Source of the DNA: Galactobacter caseinivorans
GTDB taxonomy: Bacteria; Actinomycetota; Actinomycetes; Actinomycetales; Micrococcaceae
NCBI RefSeq assembly: GCF_003640665.1
Contig: NZ_QQXL01000002.1
Location: forward strand, 310,001 to 374,000
Direction of reading: 5' to 3'
Length of the DNA: 64,000 nt
In this document: positions 49,813-58,419 of the stretch, piece by piece
Layout: each line of letters starts with the position of its first letter
Position numbering within the stretch: the first letter of the stretch is position 1
Made by a program: the position numbers and the translations under genes
The notes under the pieces: generated by a model
Databases searched by the model: none
Told to the model about the DNA's origin: nothing
The model's input: only the letters and a program-made list of their open reading frames with translations

Positions 49813-51336
49813 TCACTTGCAGACGTCCGCGTTGGCATCACACCAGGTGCGGTACTCGGCCACGTTCTTCAGGTGGGCCGCGTACGTCGGGGCAAACTTG
49901 GTCTCGCCGGTCGTCAGGTTCACGGTGACCCAGTAGAAGTCATCGTTCTTGTCCGGCTTGGCCGCCGCCTCGATGGCCGAGTCCCCGGGGGAACCGATCG
50001 GCGTGGGCGGCAGGCCGGTGTGCTGGTAGCTGTTGTACTCGTTGTCCTTGTCCGCCTTCTGCGCCTTGGTCAGGTGGATGGAGGTCTGGCCCAGGCCGTA
50101 AGAGACCGAGGAATCCACCTCCAGGCGGCCGCCGGTCTCCTTGTTCTTCGGCGAGAGGCGGTTATCGATGATTCCGGCCACGTGCTTAAAGTCATTCTGG
50201 CGCGCCTCGGCAGCCACGATGGAGGCGATGTTCAGGATGCGGTACTGCTGCGTGGGATCGGTGACACCCTGGTCCTTGAGGGAGTCCTGGGTGGCCTTGA
50301 CCAGCGCGGCGAGCACGGCCTTGGCGTCCGCCTCCTGCGGCAGGCGGTACTCCCCCGGGTGCAGGTAGCCCTCAAGGCTGGTCACTGCCGCGGGAAGCCC
50401 AAAGGCTGAGGGACGGTTCGCCAGGCTTTCCAGATCCTTGATGGGCAAACCGGTGCCCTCGGAAATGAGCTTGAGTGCCGCCGGCATGCGCGTATTGGCC
50501 GGGAGTGAGAAGTAGGAGACCTTAGCCCCGGACTTCCCGGTCAGGCTCGCCAAAACATCCGGGGAGGTCATCTCCCGCTTGAGGTCAAAGGTGCCAGGCT
50601 GGTACGCCGGGTCCTGATCCTTCGCGGCGGCCTCGAAGGCCGCAGCGCTCTTGACCACGCCCGCCTCTGCCAGCCCCTTCGCGATCTGCTTGGTGCCCCA
50701 GCCCTTCTTGACCTCAAAGGACACCGAGCCGGTGCCCGGTCCCGGATAGTCCTCCGGGGCGGCGGTGAGGTTGCGCAACACAAAGAAGCCCGCCAGCCCC
50801 AGCACCACAATGATGACGGTCACGACGGAGGTCACGGTGATGGCACGCTTGCGGCGGCGCCGGCGACGATCCGCCAGGTCAACCTCGAAATCCTCCTCGG
50901 CAAAAATGTCCTCAGCGGGCAGGTAGCCGGCCGGAACGGAGCCATGGCGGGCCATGGCATCGGCAAATCCGGAACGCACGTGCGGGGCGGCCTCCGCCTC
51001 CTGCTCAGCGTCCTGAAGCCAGTTCTCCTCCGGGTCCGTCAGCGACTCTGCTGCGACCCCCTCGCCCAACGGCGCGTTCTCCAATGACGGGTCCGGCGTG
51101 TCCGTCTGCGGCAGCGGCTGGTCAAATTCATCCACCGGCGCCACGGCGACGGGTGAGGGTTCCGCGGCTTCCTCCGCGACGGCCTGCGCCATCAGCACAG
51201 CCTCGTTATCGCCCATCCCGTGACGCCCGACGCCGTGGAAGCGGCGGGCTGGGGTCTGGCGACGGGCACGACGGCGACGGCGGGGGGTGCCCTCGTTCTC
51301 CTCGGGGCTCTCGCCTCCGGTCGGATACATCGTCAC
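49813..51336 (-). CDS. mltG: Endolytic murein transglycosylase MltG (YceG-like)
   Basis: 507 residues. A long cytosolic N-terminus rich in Arg then Glu/Asp (1-165) precedes one membrane segment (ITVTSVVTVIIVVLGLAGFF, about 167-190). The extracellular part has a LysM-like segment and the YceG domain. Catalytic-region motifs are IASIVAAEARQNDFKHVAGI (Glu377 aligned with the E. coli catalytic Glu), VDSSVSYGLGQ and YQHTGLPPTPIGSPG. It cleaves nascent glycan strands and may set strand length. GTG start with AAAGGA 7 nt upstream; an ATG two codons in is the alternative. Between ruvX and aroE. Confidence 0.92.
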   Translation of the reverse strand: MTMYPTGGESPEENEGTPRRRRRARRQTPARRFHGVGRHGMGDNEAVLMAQAVAEEAAEPSPVAVAPVDEFDQPLPQTDTPDPSLENAPLGEGVAAESLTDPEENWLQDAEQEAEAAPHVRSGFADAMARHGSVPAGYLPAEDIFAEEDFEVDLADRRRRRRKRAITVTSVVTVIIVVLGLAGFFVLRNLTAAPEDYPGPGTGSVSFEVKKGWGTKQIAKGLAEAGVVKSAAAFEAAAKDQDPAYQPGTFDLKREMTSPDVLASLTGKSGAKVSYFSLPANTRMPAALKLISEGTGLPIKDLESLANRPSAFGLPAAVTSLEGYLHPGEYRLPQEADAKAVLAALVKATQDSLKDQGVTDPTQQYRILNIASIVAAEARQNDFKHVAGIIDNRLSPKNKETGGRLEVDSSVSYGLGQTSIHLTKAQKADKDNEYNSYQHTGLPPTPIGSPGDSAIEAAAKPDKNDDFYWVTVNLTTGETKFAPTYAAHLKNVAEYRTWCDANADVCK

Positions 51337-51396
51337 GGGTTTGTCCTTTGGATCGGGGTGGCTGACCGGGGGGACGGCCTGGGGATGGCCGGTGGG

Positions 51397-51930
51397 TCAG
51401 GAATGCGTGGTGCGCAGCGCCTGGCCGGCGCGCTTCTTGCGAGAGTGCTCCAACTCCAGCGCCTGCTGCAGGATCGACACGGCCGCGGCCTGGTCAATGA
51501 TGGAGCGCGAGGACTTGGTGGTGTGCCCATTCTGATGCAACTGACGCTGAGCGGAAACGGTGCTGAGACGCTCATCCACCATGCGCACCTGCGCCGCAGA
51601 CCCGGTCTCCTGCAAAGCCTGCACCAACTCCCCCGCGTAATCCAGGGCATCCTGAGTGGAGGGCGTGTGCTCGCCGGAGAGGTTCTTGGGAAGACCGACG
51701 TAGACGGTGGTCACGTCCTCCTCCAGGATCAGCTGGAGCAACACCCGCTGATCGGAGTGCTTCTTGAGATCCCGGGACAGGGTGCGCACCGGGGTGGCAA
51801 TCATGCCGTCCGGGTCGGAGCGGGCCACGCCTACGCGGGCCTTGCCCACGTCGATCCCCAGCCGCACTCCACGGCCAAGGGAGGCCGTCTCCTCAGAGAC
51901 AGCCCCCCTCAGATCCTGTGAATCAGGCAC
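51397..51930 (-). CDS. ruvX: RuvX/YqgF Holliday junction resolvase-like nuclease
   Basis: 177-residue RNase H-fold protein. The catalytic start LGIDVGKARVGVARSDPDGM holds the first Asp; VYVGLPKNLSG and RMVDERLSTVSAQ hold the second conserved acidic region, and SRSIIDQAAAVSILQ the last Asp. The family has been linked to pre-16S rRNA 5' end processing as well as DNA resolution. Its first 8 nt overlap the alaS end. The C-terminal tail (REHSRKKRAGQALRTTHS-like) is basic. Confidence 0.93.
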   Translation of the reverse strand: MPDSQDLRGAVSEETASLGRGVRLGIDVGKARVGVARSDPDGMIATPVRTLSRDLKKHSDQRVLLQLILEEDVTTVYVGLPKNLSGEHTPSTQDALDYAGELVQALQETGSAAQVRMVDERLSTVSAQRQLHQNGHTTKSSRSIIDQAAAVSILQQALELEHSRKKRAGQALRTTHS

Positions 51931-54616
51931 GCTCTGCCACCAGGCGGGTGACCTCGGTCAGCGCCTCGGCAACCTTGGCGGGGTCCTGACCGCCGCCCTG
52001 GGCCGTGTCATCCTTGCCGCCGCCACCGCCGCCAAGCACCTTGGCGCCTGCTCGCACCAGGGCGCCGGCCTTGACGCCAGCATCACGCGCGGTCTGCGTG
52101 GTGGCCACAAAGAGCACGGGCTTGCCGCCCACCACTCCGGTCACCGCAACCACCGCGGCGTTGGAGGCCAGGCGGTCACGCACCGGAAGCGCCAGCGTGC
52201 GCAGGTCATCAGCGGAGTCCACCACACCGGCGTCGTGAGCCACGAGGAGAACACCAGCCAGGTCCTTGGCGCTGGCGGCAAGGCCGGCGGAGGCCGCGAT
52301 CAGCTTCTCGTGACGCAGGCGCTCCACCTCCTTCTCCGCCGCACGCAGCTTGGACACCGTGGACGTGATGCGCTCCCGCAACTCCCCAGAGGGGACGCGG
52401 AACATCTCCGTGAGTTCGTTCACCAGGGCACGCTCGGCGGCGTTGTGACGGAAGGCCTCCATACCCACCAACGCCTCAACGCGACGGTTGCCGGAGCCCA
52501 CGGACTGCTCACCGAGCAACGTCAACGAGCCGACGTTGGCCGTCTTGGTGACGTGCGTGCCGCCGCAGAACTCACGCGACCAGGCGCCGTCGATCTCAAC
52601 AACGCGCACCGTGTCGCCATACTTCTCGCCAAAGAGGCTCGTGGCGCCAAGGTCCTTGGCCTCGTCCTTCTTCATGACCCGGGTCAACACCTCAAAGTCG
52701 CGGTTGATCGCCTGATTGACGACCTCCTCAACCTCTGAGCGCGCGGAGGAGGACATGGCGTCCTGCCAGGTGAAGTCAAAGCGCAGGTAGCCGGCCTTGT
52801 TGAAGGAGCCGGACTGCAGGGCTTCCTGGCCAAGCACCTGGTGCAGCGCGGCGTGCACCAAGTGCGTCGCGGTGTGCGCCTCCTCGCCAGCACGGCGGCG
52901 GGCCCGGTCCACCTCAGCCAACACCGTGGCGTTGGCGGGCAACTCGCCCTCGCGGACAATGGCGCGGTGCACGGACAGGCCGCGCATGGGGGTCTGGACG
53001 TCCAGGACCTCCACCACAAAGCCGTCTCCGGTGATGAGACCCGTATCCGCGGCCTGACCGCCGGCCTCCGCATAGAACGGGGTGGCGTCCAGGACGACCT
53101 CCACCTCTTGGCCCTGCTCCGCCACGTCAATCCGGGCGCCGTCGCGGACCAGGCCGCGCACGCCGGACTGGGTGGTGAGCTCGTCGTAGCCCGTGAAGTG
53201 GGTGGCTCCTGCGCCGTGCAGCTCGCGGTAGACCGTCAGGTCGGCGTGGCCGCTCTTCTTGGCCTTGGCGTCCTGCTTGGCCCGCTGGCGCTGCTCCTCC
53301 ATGAGGGCGGTGAACTGCTGGCGGTCCACGGAGAGGCCCGCCTCGCCGGCAATCTCCAACGTGAGGTCAATCGGGAAACCGAAGGTGTCGTGCAATTGGA
53401 AGGCGTCCTCGCCGGAGAGCGCGGTGCCCGCCTGCTTGGCACCGGCCAGCGCCTCGTCCAGGCGCGTGGTGCCAGAGGCGATGGTGCGCAGGAAGGAGCG
53501 CTCCTCCGCGTAGGCCACGCGGGAGATGCGAGCAAAGTCGGTCTCCACTACGGGGTAGACGCCCTTCATGGCGTCCCGTGAGACGGGGAGCAGCTCCGGC
53601 AGCACCGGATCCTGCACGCCGAGCAGGCGCATGCCGCGGACGGCACGGCGAATCAGGCGGCGCAGCACGTAGCCGCGGCCCTCGTTGGAGGGGGTCACGC
53701 CGTCGGAGATCAGCATGAGGGAGCTGCGCACGTGATCCGCCACCACACGCAGGCGCACATCGTCCGCGTGGTTGGGGTGGGCCGGATCGTCGGTGCCCGC
53801 GTAGGGCTTGCCGGAGAGCTCCGCGGCGCGATCAAGCACGGGACGGACCTGGTCCGTCTCATACATGTTCTCCACGCCCTGCAGGATCATGGCCAGGCGC
53901 TCCAGGCCAAGGCCCGTGTCGATGTTGCGCTGGGGCAGCTCGCCCGCCACGTCAAAGTCGGTCTTGGAGCGCACGGCGGAGAGCTGGTACTGCATGAACA
54001 CGAGATTCCAGATCTCGATGTACCGCGTCTCGTCAACGGCGGGGCCGCCCTCGAGTCCATAGGCGGGGCCGCGGTCGTAGTAGATCTCCGAGCAGGGGCC
54101 GCCGGGGCCGGCCTGGCCGGTGCTCCAGTAGTTATCTTCCTTGCCGGTGCCCACCACGCGCTCGCGCGGGACGCCGATCTTGTTCTCCCAGATCTCCCGG
54201 GCCTCGTCGTCGCGCTCGTCCCCGTCCTGGTACACGGTGACCCACAGGCGCTCCGGGTCAAGCCCAAAGCCGCCCGCCTCCACGGAGCTGGTCAGCAGCT
54301 CCCACGCGAAGGTGATGGCGCCTTCCTTGAAGTAATCGCCAAAGGAGAAGTTGCCCGCCATCTGGAAGAAGGTGCCGTGGCGGGCCGTCTGGCCCACCTC
54401 CTCAATGTCCGCGGTACGGATGCACTTCTGCACGCTCGTGGCGCGCGCGTACGGCGCCTGCTCCACCGCGGTCAGGTACGGGATGAACGGGACCATGCCC
54501 GCGACCGTGAACAGCAACGAGGGATCGGAGGAGACCAGGGAGGCGCTGGGCACTGCGGTGTGACCACGGGCCACAAAGAAGTCGATCCAACGCTGGGCAA
54601 TGTCCTGGGATTTCAT
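51923..54616 (-). CDS. alaS: Alanine--tRNA ligase
   Basis: 897-residue class II synthetase. The N-terminal aminoacylation domain contains VQKCIRTADIEEVGQTARHG and TFFQMAGNFSFGDYFKEGAI. The editing domain has the zinc motif HTATHLVHAALHQVLG (HxxxH) and CGGTHV (Cys/His), which clears mischarged Ser and Gly. The C-Ala domain ends in LGGGGGGKDDTAQGGGQDP. It charges tRNA-Ala. 8-nt overlap with ruvX suggests coupling. The ATG is preceded by AAGGAG about 10 nt upstream. Confidence 0.98.
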   Translation of the reverse strand: MKSQDIAQRWIDFFVARGHTAVPSASLVSSDPSLLFTVAGMVPFIPYLTAVEQAPYARATSVQKCIRTADIEEVGQTARHGTFFQMAGNFSFGDYFKEGAITFAWELLTSSVEAGGFGLDPERLWVTVYQDGDERDDEAREIWENKIGVPRERVVGTGKEDNYWSTGQAGPGGPCSEIYYDRGPAYGLEGGPAVDETRYIEIWNLVFMQYQLSAVRSKTDFDVAGELPQRNIDTGLGLERLAMILQGVENMYETDQVRPVLDRAAELSGKPYAGTDDPAHPNHADDVRLRVVADHVRSSLMLISDGVTPSNEGRGYVLRRLIRRAVRGMRLLGVQDPVLPELLPVSRDAMKGVYPVVETDFARISRVAYAEERSFLRTIASGTTRLDEALAGAKQAGTALSGEDAFQLHDTFGFPIDLTLEIAGEAGLSVDRQQFTALMEEQRQRAKQDAKAKKSGHADLTVYRELHGAGATHFTGYDELTTQSGVRGLVRDGARIDVAEQGQEVEVVLDATPFYAEAGGQAADTGLITGDGFVVEVLDVQTPMRGLSVHRAIVREGELPANATVLAEVDRARRRAGEEAHTATHLVHAALHQVLGQEALQSGSFNKAGYLRFDFTWQDAMSSSARSEVEEVVNQAINRDFEVLTRVMKKDEAKDLGATSLFGEKYGDTVRVVEIDGAWSREFCGGTHVTKTANVGSLTLLGEQSVGSGNRRVEALVGMEAFRHNAAERALVNELTEMFRVPSGELRERITSTVSKLRAAEKEVERLRHEKLIAASAGLAASAKDLAGVLLVAHDAGVVDSADDLRTLALPVRDRLASNAAVVAVTGVVGGKPVLFVATTQTARDAGVKAGALVRAGAKVLGGGGGGKDDTAQGGGQDPAKVAEALTEVTRLVAERA

Positions 54617-54652
54617 GCTGCTGAGACGCTCCTTGGAGGAGAGGGATGGAGA

Positions 54653-54901
54653 TTAAGAGCGGGGCTGGTCGGCGTGGCGCCCGCGGGGAGCGGTGTCGAG
54701 GCCCAAGGCCTCGCGCAGCTCCGACTCACGGGCGCTCATGCCGTCCTTGAAGGCGCCGCTGGCGCCCTCCACGATGGAGGCGACCCGGTCTAGGACGGAA
54801 TCGCTGGCCCTCAGGGGGGTGGTGGATCGTGCCTTAGCCCATTGCTGCGCTGCCAACACGCCGATGCCAATGCCAAGGCCAACCCAGAACAACTTCTTCA
54901 C
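54653..54901 (-). CDS. Small membrane protein, DUF6167-like
   Basis: 82 residues from GTG 54901, which has AAGGAG 8 nt upstream. One N-terminal membrane segment (KKLFWVGLGIGIGVLAAQQW) is followed by a polar helical region (VLDRVASIVEGASGAFKDGM and ESELREALGLD) and an Arg-rich end. It belongs to a small-protein family found before alaS in Micrococcales; role unknown. It lies 36 bp upstream of alaS and 37 bp after the DUF948 gene. Confidence 0.6.
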   Translation of the reverse strand: MKKLFWVGLGIGIGVLAAQQWAKARSTTPLRASDSVLDRVASIVEGASGAFKDGMSARESELREALGLDTAPRGRHADQPRS

Positions 54902-54938
54902 GGAACAGACTCCTTGTTGAGTGCCGTCGCGACCGCGC

Positions 54939-55310
54939 TTAGCGGGTGCGGCGGTCCTTGGTGCGGGAGGACGAGGAGAACACGGCGCGGACGCCGGCGC
55001 TGAAAGAGGCAATCTTGATCAGCGGCTTGCCCAACACGGCGGCGGTCAGCGAGGACACGGCGGTCAGGTTGGCGGTGGCGTCCTGGACGTTGGAGGTGAT
55101 GGCGTCCACGCGCTCCAACTGCTGGTGGCTGCTGGCCACGGTGGTGGAGACCTCGCCCAGGATGGGGGTAGTGGACTCGGTGACCTCACGCACGGCGCGC
55201 CGCAGCTCGTCGAAGACCTTCCCCAACTTCAGGATCGGTACGGCGAGCAAGAGCACGAGGAGAAGGAACACCCCGGCCGCGATGAGTCCGGCGATGTCTG
55301 CTCCACTCAT
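54939..55310 (-). CDS. DUF948 domain membrane protein
   Basis: 123 residues from ATG 55310, preceded by AAGGAG. N-terminal membrane segment IAGLIAAGVFLLLVLLLAVP (about 6-26), then a coiled-coil-like stretch (VFDELRRAVREVTESTTPIL, HQQLERVDAITSNVQDATAN) typical of DUF948, and a basic Ser-rich C-terminus. Role is unknown; the family resembles methyl-accepting-type coiled-coil rods anchored to the membrane. Located between rpsD and the DUF6167-like gene, as in relatives. Confidence 0.75.
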   Translation of the reverse strand: MSGADIAGLIAAGVFLLLVLLLAVPILKLGKVFDELRRAVREVTESTTPILGEVSTTVASSHQQLERVDAITSNVQDATANLTAVSSLTAAVLGKPLIKIASFSAGVRAVFSSSSRTKDRRTR

Positions 55311-55475
55311 AGTGACTCCTTGACTGATAAAGAATGCTTGGCGCCCGGGCACGTGAAAGACGCACGCGCAGGCCGTGTCCACCTTACCCGTATGGGCCAT
55401 GCCGCTGTCGCATTCCCACCACGCCGGAGTCCGGGGAACCCAGTGGACTGGGCAAATGTTCCCCTGGATGCGGAA

Positions 55476-55505
55476 AAGCCCGCGATCCAGAAGGATCGCG
55501 GGCTT
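55476..55505 (-). terminator. rpsD terminator
   Basis: Perfect 13-bp stem AAGCCCGCGATCC with loop AGAA, read on the minus strand and followed by TTTT. It is 31 bp past the rpsD stop. Confidence 0.85.
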
Positions 55506-55509
55506 GACC

Positions 55510-55529
55510 TCGATTCGCGAGCGAATCGA
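55510..55529. repeat. Palindrome between rpsD and its terminator
   Basis: TCGATTCGCGAGCGAATCGA is a 9+9 inverted repeat with a GA centre, directly 3' of rpsD and 5' of the main terminator. It may form an extra RNA hairpin or a binding site. Confidence 0.5.
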
Positions 55530-55535
55530 TGAAGA

Positions 55536-56159
55536 TCAGCGGGCGTAGTACTCCACGACCAGGTTCTCTTCGCAGGTCACGGGGACCTCGGAGCGCTTGG
55601 GGCGACGAACCAGCTTGGCCTGAAGGGCCTCCAGCTTCACGTCCAGGTACGGCGGCAGCGTCGGGAGGACGTCGCGGTGCGAACCGTGGGCGGCCAGCTG
55701 GAACGGGACCATGGTCTCGCTGCGCTGGTGCACGTGGATCAACTGACCCTCCTTCACGCGGAAGGACGGACGGTCAACGCGGGCGCCATCAACCATGATG
55801 TGACGGTGCACAACCAGCTGGCGGGCCTGCTGGATGGTGCGGGCGAAACCGGCGCGCAGCACGAGGGCGTCAAGACGCATCTCCAGCAGCTCGATCAGGT
55901 TCTCACCGGTCAGACCCTTGGTGCGACGAGCCTCTTCGAAGACGATCGTCATCTGAGCCTCGCGGATGCCGTACTGGGCACGCAAACGCTGCTTTTCGCG
56001 CAGACGCACTGCGTAGTCGCTGTCCTGCTTCTTGCGGGCACGGCCGTGCTGGCCGGGACCGTACGGACGGCGCTCCATGTACTTCTCGGCCTTCGGCGTC
56101 AGTGCGATGCCGAGGGCACGGGACAGGCGCACGGTAGTGCGTGCGCGATTGCTGGCCAC
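55536..56159 (-). CDS. rpsD: 30S ribosomal protein S4
   Basis: 207 residues from GTG 56159, preceded by AAAGGA. S4 starts 30S assembly by binding the 5' domain of 16S rRNA. The N-terminal S4 region (VRLSRALGIALTPKAEKYM, RPYGPGQHGRARKK) and the S4 RNA-binding domain (RLDALVLRAGFARTIQQARQ, VHRHIMVDGARVDRPSFRVK) are intact. No Cys zinc ribbon is present at the N-terminus, so this is the C-minus form. Monocistronic, with its own terminator. Confidence 0.97.
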   Translation of the reverse strand: MASNRARTTVRLSRALGIALTPKAEKYMERRPYGPGQHGRARKKQDSDYAVRLREKQRLRAQYGIREAQMTIVFEEARRTKGLTGENLIELLEMRLDALVLRAGFARTIQQARQLVVHRHIMVDGARVDRPSFRVKEGQLIHVHQRSETMVPFQLAAHGSHRDVLPTLPPYLDVKLEALQAKLVRRPKRSEVPVTCEENLVVEYYAR

Positions 56160-56375
56160 GATAGTGTCCTTTTCTGTCTGCGAGCTCGTGCGGTCTGGCC
56201 TCCGAACGGAGAGTGGGGGGAACTCGCTTCCCACCGATCTACAGCCCGTATCCCACCGTGAAGTGGGCAGGGCTTGCCAGCCAAGGATCAATCTTAGCAA
56301 AGGACTGCCGCGCACCGCGCACCCGGCTGGGGTGGCGCGCCTCACGTGGCGTGCGGGCCCAGGCGATGCGGAGTG

Positions 56376-57791
56376 TTAGTTTCCGCGACGGCCGCGGATG
56401 ATCTCGCGCAGGCGCGCCAGGCGTTCGCGGATGCTGTGCTCCACACCGTTGCCGGTGGGCTGGTAGTAGTCCACCCCCACCAGGTCATCCGGCGGGTACT
56501 GCTGCTGAGCCACCGCGTGGGGTGCGTCGTGGGCGTAGACGTAGCCCTTGCCGTGGCCCAATTGCTGGGCGCCCTTGTAGTGCGCATCGCGCAGATGGGC
56601 CGGGATGCCGTTACCCTTTCCGGCCCGCACGTCTGAGATGGCCGCGTCGATGGCCAGGTAGGCGGCGTTTGACTTGGGGGCCGTGGCCAGGTGCACCACG
56701 GCCTGCGCCAGCACGATGCGCGCCTCCGGCATGCCGATCAGCTGCACGGCCTGGGCGGCGGCCATGGCGGTCTGCAGGGCGCTCGGATCCGCCATGCCCA
56801 CATCTTCCGAGGCGGAGATGATGAGCCTCCGGGCCAAGAAGCGGGGGTCCTCCCCCGCCTCCATCATGGTGGCGGCGTAGTGCAGGGCGGCGTCCACATC
56901 GGAGCCGCGGATGGACTTGATCAGGGCGCTCACAGTGTCGTAGTGGTTATCCCCCTGCTTGTCGTAGCGGCGCACAGCCACGTCCATGGCGCGCTCGGCG
57001 TCCTCGGCCGTGATGATCGCCGCGCCCGCGTCAGGCTCCGCCGCCTGGGCCTGCCGATCCAGCGCTACGGCCGCCGCCGCCTCGAGACCGGTCAGCGCCT
57101 TGCGGGCGTCACCACCAGAGAGCTGGATCAGGTGCTCCAACACGCCCTCACCCGCAGCCACAGTGGAGCCCAGGCCGCGCTGGTCCTCGACGGCGCGCGT
57201 GAGGAGCTCCAACAGGTCCTGCTCGGTGAGCGAGTGCAGCGTGAGCATCAGCGACCGCGAGAGCAGCGGGGCCACGACGGAGAAGGAGGGGTTCTCGGTG
57301 GTGGCGGCGACCAACACCACCCAGCCGTTCTCCACTCCGGGCAGCAGCGCATCCTGCTGGGCCTTGTTGAAGCGGTGGATCTCGTCCATGAACAACACGG
57401 TGGTGACCCCGCGCAGGTCCCGGTCCTCCAACGCCTGGTCCATGACGCGGCGCACGTCCTTGACGCCGGAGGTGATGGCAGAGAGCTCAACAAAGCGGCG
57501 GTGCGGGCCCCTCGCAATCACGTGGGCCAGGGTGGTCTTGCCCGTCCCTGGTGGGCCCCACAGGATGACGGAGCTCAGGCCGGCCGGGCCGCCGGCCTCG
57601 GATTCTGCCAGCTGACGCAGCGGGGATCCGGGGCGCAATAGATGCTTTTGCCCCGCGATCTCCTCCAAACTCTTGGGCCGCATGCGCACCGCGAGGGGCG
57701 GGCGCGGGCGCGCGCCCGTGGAGGCACCACGCCGAAGGGACGTGGGCGTCTCGTCCAGCTCGTCGTCATCCTGGTTGAAGAGGTCACTCAC
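56376..57791 (-). CDS. rarA: Replication-associated recombination protein RarA (MgsA)
   Basis: 471-residue AAA+ ATPase acting at stalled forks. [16 protein letters not shown] precedes Walker A ([18 protein letters not shown]), Walker B ([20 protein letters not shown]) and the sensor region ([11 protein letters not shown]). The C-terminal MgsA domain ([31 protein letters not shown]) is complete. GTG start; TAGCCT 6 nt upstream suggests a leaderless transcript, although GGGGGA could aid ribosome binding. Upstream and divergent lies dtd. Confidence 0.95.
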   Translation of the reverse strand: MSDLFNQDDDELDETPTSLRRGASTGARPRPPLAVRMRPKSLEEIAGQKHLLRPGSPLRQLAESEAGGPAGLSSVILWGPPGTGKTTLAHVIARGPHRRFVELSAITSGVKDVRRVMDQALEDRDLRGVTTVLFMDEIHRFNKAQQDALLPGVENGWVVLVAATTENPSFSVVAPLLSRSLMLTLHSLTEQDLLELLTRAVEDQRGLGSTVAAGEGVLEHLIQLSGGDARKALTGLEAAAAVALDRQAQAAEPDAGAAIITAEDAERAMDVAVRRYDKQGDNHYDTVSALIKSIRGSDVDAALHYAATMMEAGEDPRFLARRLIISASEDVGMADPSALQTAMAAAQAVQLIGMPEARIVLAQAVVHLATAPKSNAAYLAIDAAISDVRAGKGNGIPAHLRDAHYKGAQQLGHGKGYVYAHDAPHAVAQQQYPPDDLVGVDYYQPTGNGVEHSIRERLARLREIIRGRRGN

Positions 57792-57797
57792 TCCCCC

Positions 57798-57803
57798 AGG
57801 CTA
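57798..57803 (-). promoter_or_regulatory. -10 box (TAGCCT) for rarA
   Basis: TAGCCT on the minus strand ends 6 nt before the rarA GTG start, compatible with a leaderless transcript. Confidence 0.4.
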
Positions 57804-57878
57804 TCGCCAGAGCCTGACACCACGGCCCACTAGGCTGAGAGCCGGGTCCCGGAGAGGCCGTGACCCGAGGAGGAGAGC

Positions 57879-58322
57879 ATGCGCGCGTTGATCCAGGTCG
57901 CAGATGGCGCCCACGTGGAGGTTGACGGGGACGTGGTGGGCGGATTCGACGACACCGGCCTGGTGGTGCTGCTGGGCGTGACCCACAGCGACGACGAGGC
58001 CATTGCCGCCAAGATCGCGACCAAGATTGCGCACCTGCGCATCCTCCCCGGCGAAGAATCCGTGCTGCAGGCCGGCGCTCCGGTCCTCCTGATCAGTCAA
58101 TTCACCCTCTACGGGGATGTGCGCAAGGGGCGCCGCCCCGGTTGGACGGCCGCCGCTCCCGGCGCGGTTTCGGAGCCCCTCTACGAGGAAGTCGGCGCCG
58201 TGCTGCGCGGGCTCGGCGTGGACGTGAGCACCGGAGAGTTCGGCGCCCAGATGCGCGTGGGCCTCATCAACAACGGCCCGTTCACGATCTGGCTGGACTC
58301 GGCGGAGCTCCCGGCCTCTTGA
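57879..58322 (+). CDS. dtd: D-aminoacyl-tRNA deacylase
   Basis: 147-residue enzyme that removes D-amino acids (and glycine) mischarged on tRNA. ATG is preceded by AGGAGG (4-9 nt). Both active-site motifs are present: LISQFTLYGDVRKGRRPGWT (SQFTL) and NNGPFTIWLDS (NGP[V/F]T). Between the N-terminal strand region (KIAHLRILPGEESVLQAG) a few residues of the usual FEDEDGKMN loop are missing. It is the only short plus-strand gene between rarA and aspS. Confidence 0.93.
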   Translation: MRALIQVADGAHVEVDGDVVGGFDDTGLVVLLGVTHSDDEAIAAKIATKIAHLRILPGEESVLQAGAPVLLISQFTLYGDVRKGRRPGWTAAAPGAVSEPLYEEVGAVLRGLGVDVSTGEFGAQMRVGLINNGPFTIWLDSAELPAS

Positions 58323-58339
58323 CGCCAGCACCGTAGCCC

Positions 58340-58397
58340 CTGCACGACGGCGTGCCGTCACCTTTCGCGAAAAAGGTGACGGCACGGCGTCGAGCAG
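58340..58397. terminator. Hairpin between convergent dtd and aspS
   Basis: 26-bp stem with two mismatches (58340-58365 with 58372-58397) and a CGCGAA loop. AAAGGT flanks the loop side. A bidirectional terminator is likely; its core resembles the hairpin at 19947-19998. Confidence 0.7.
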
Positions 58398-58419
58398 TGT
58401 GTTGCCTAGTGGTTCGGGA

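Noticed and set aside
49813-51336. MltG thought to lack its catalytic glutamate because ASIVEKE reads ASIVAAE
   Set aside because: Counting along the E. coli sequence as I remember it, the catalytic Glu is the second one, which is retained here as Glu377.
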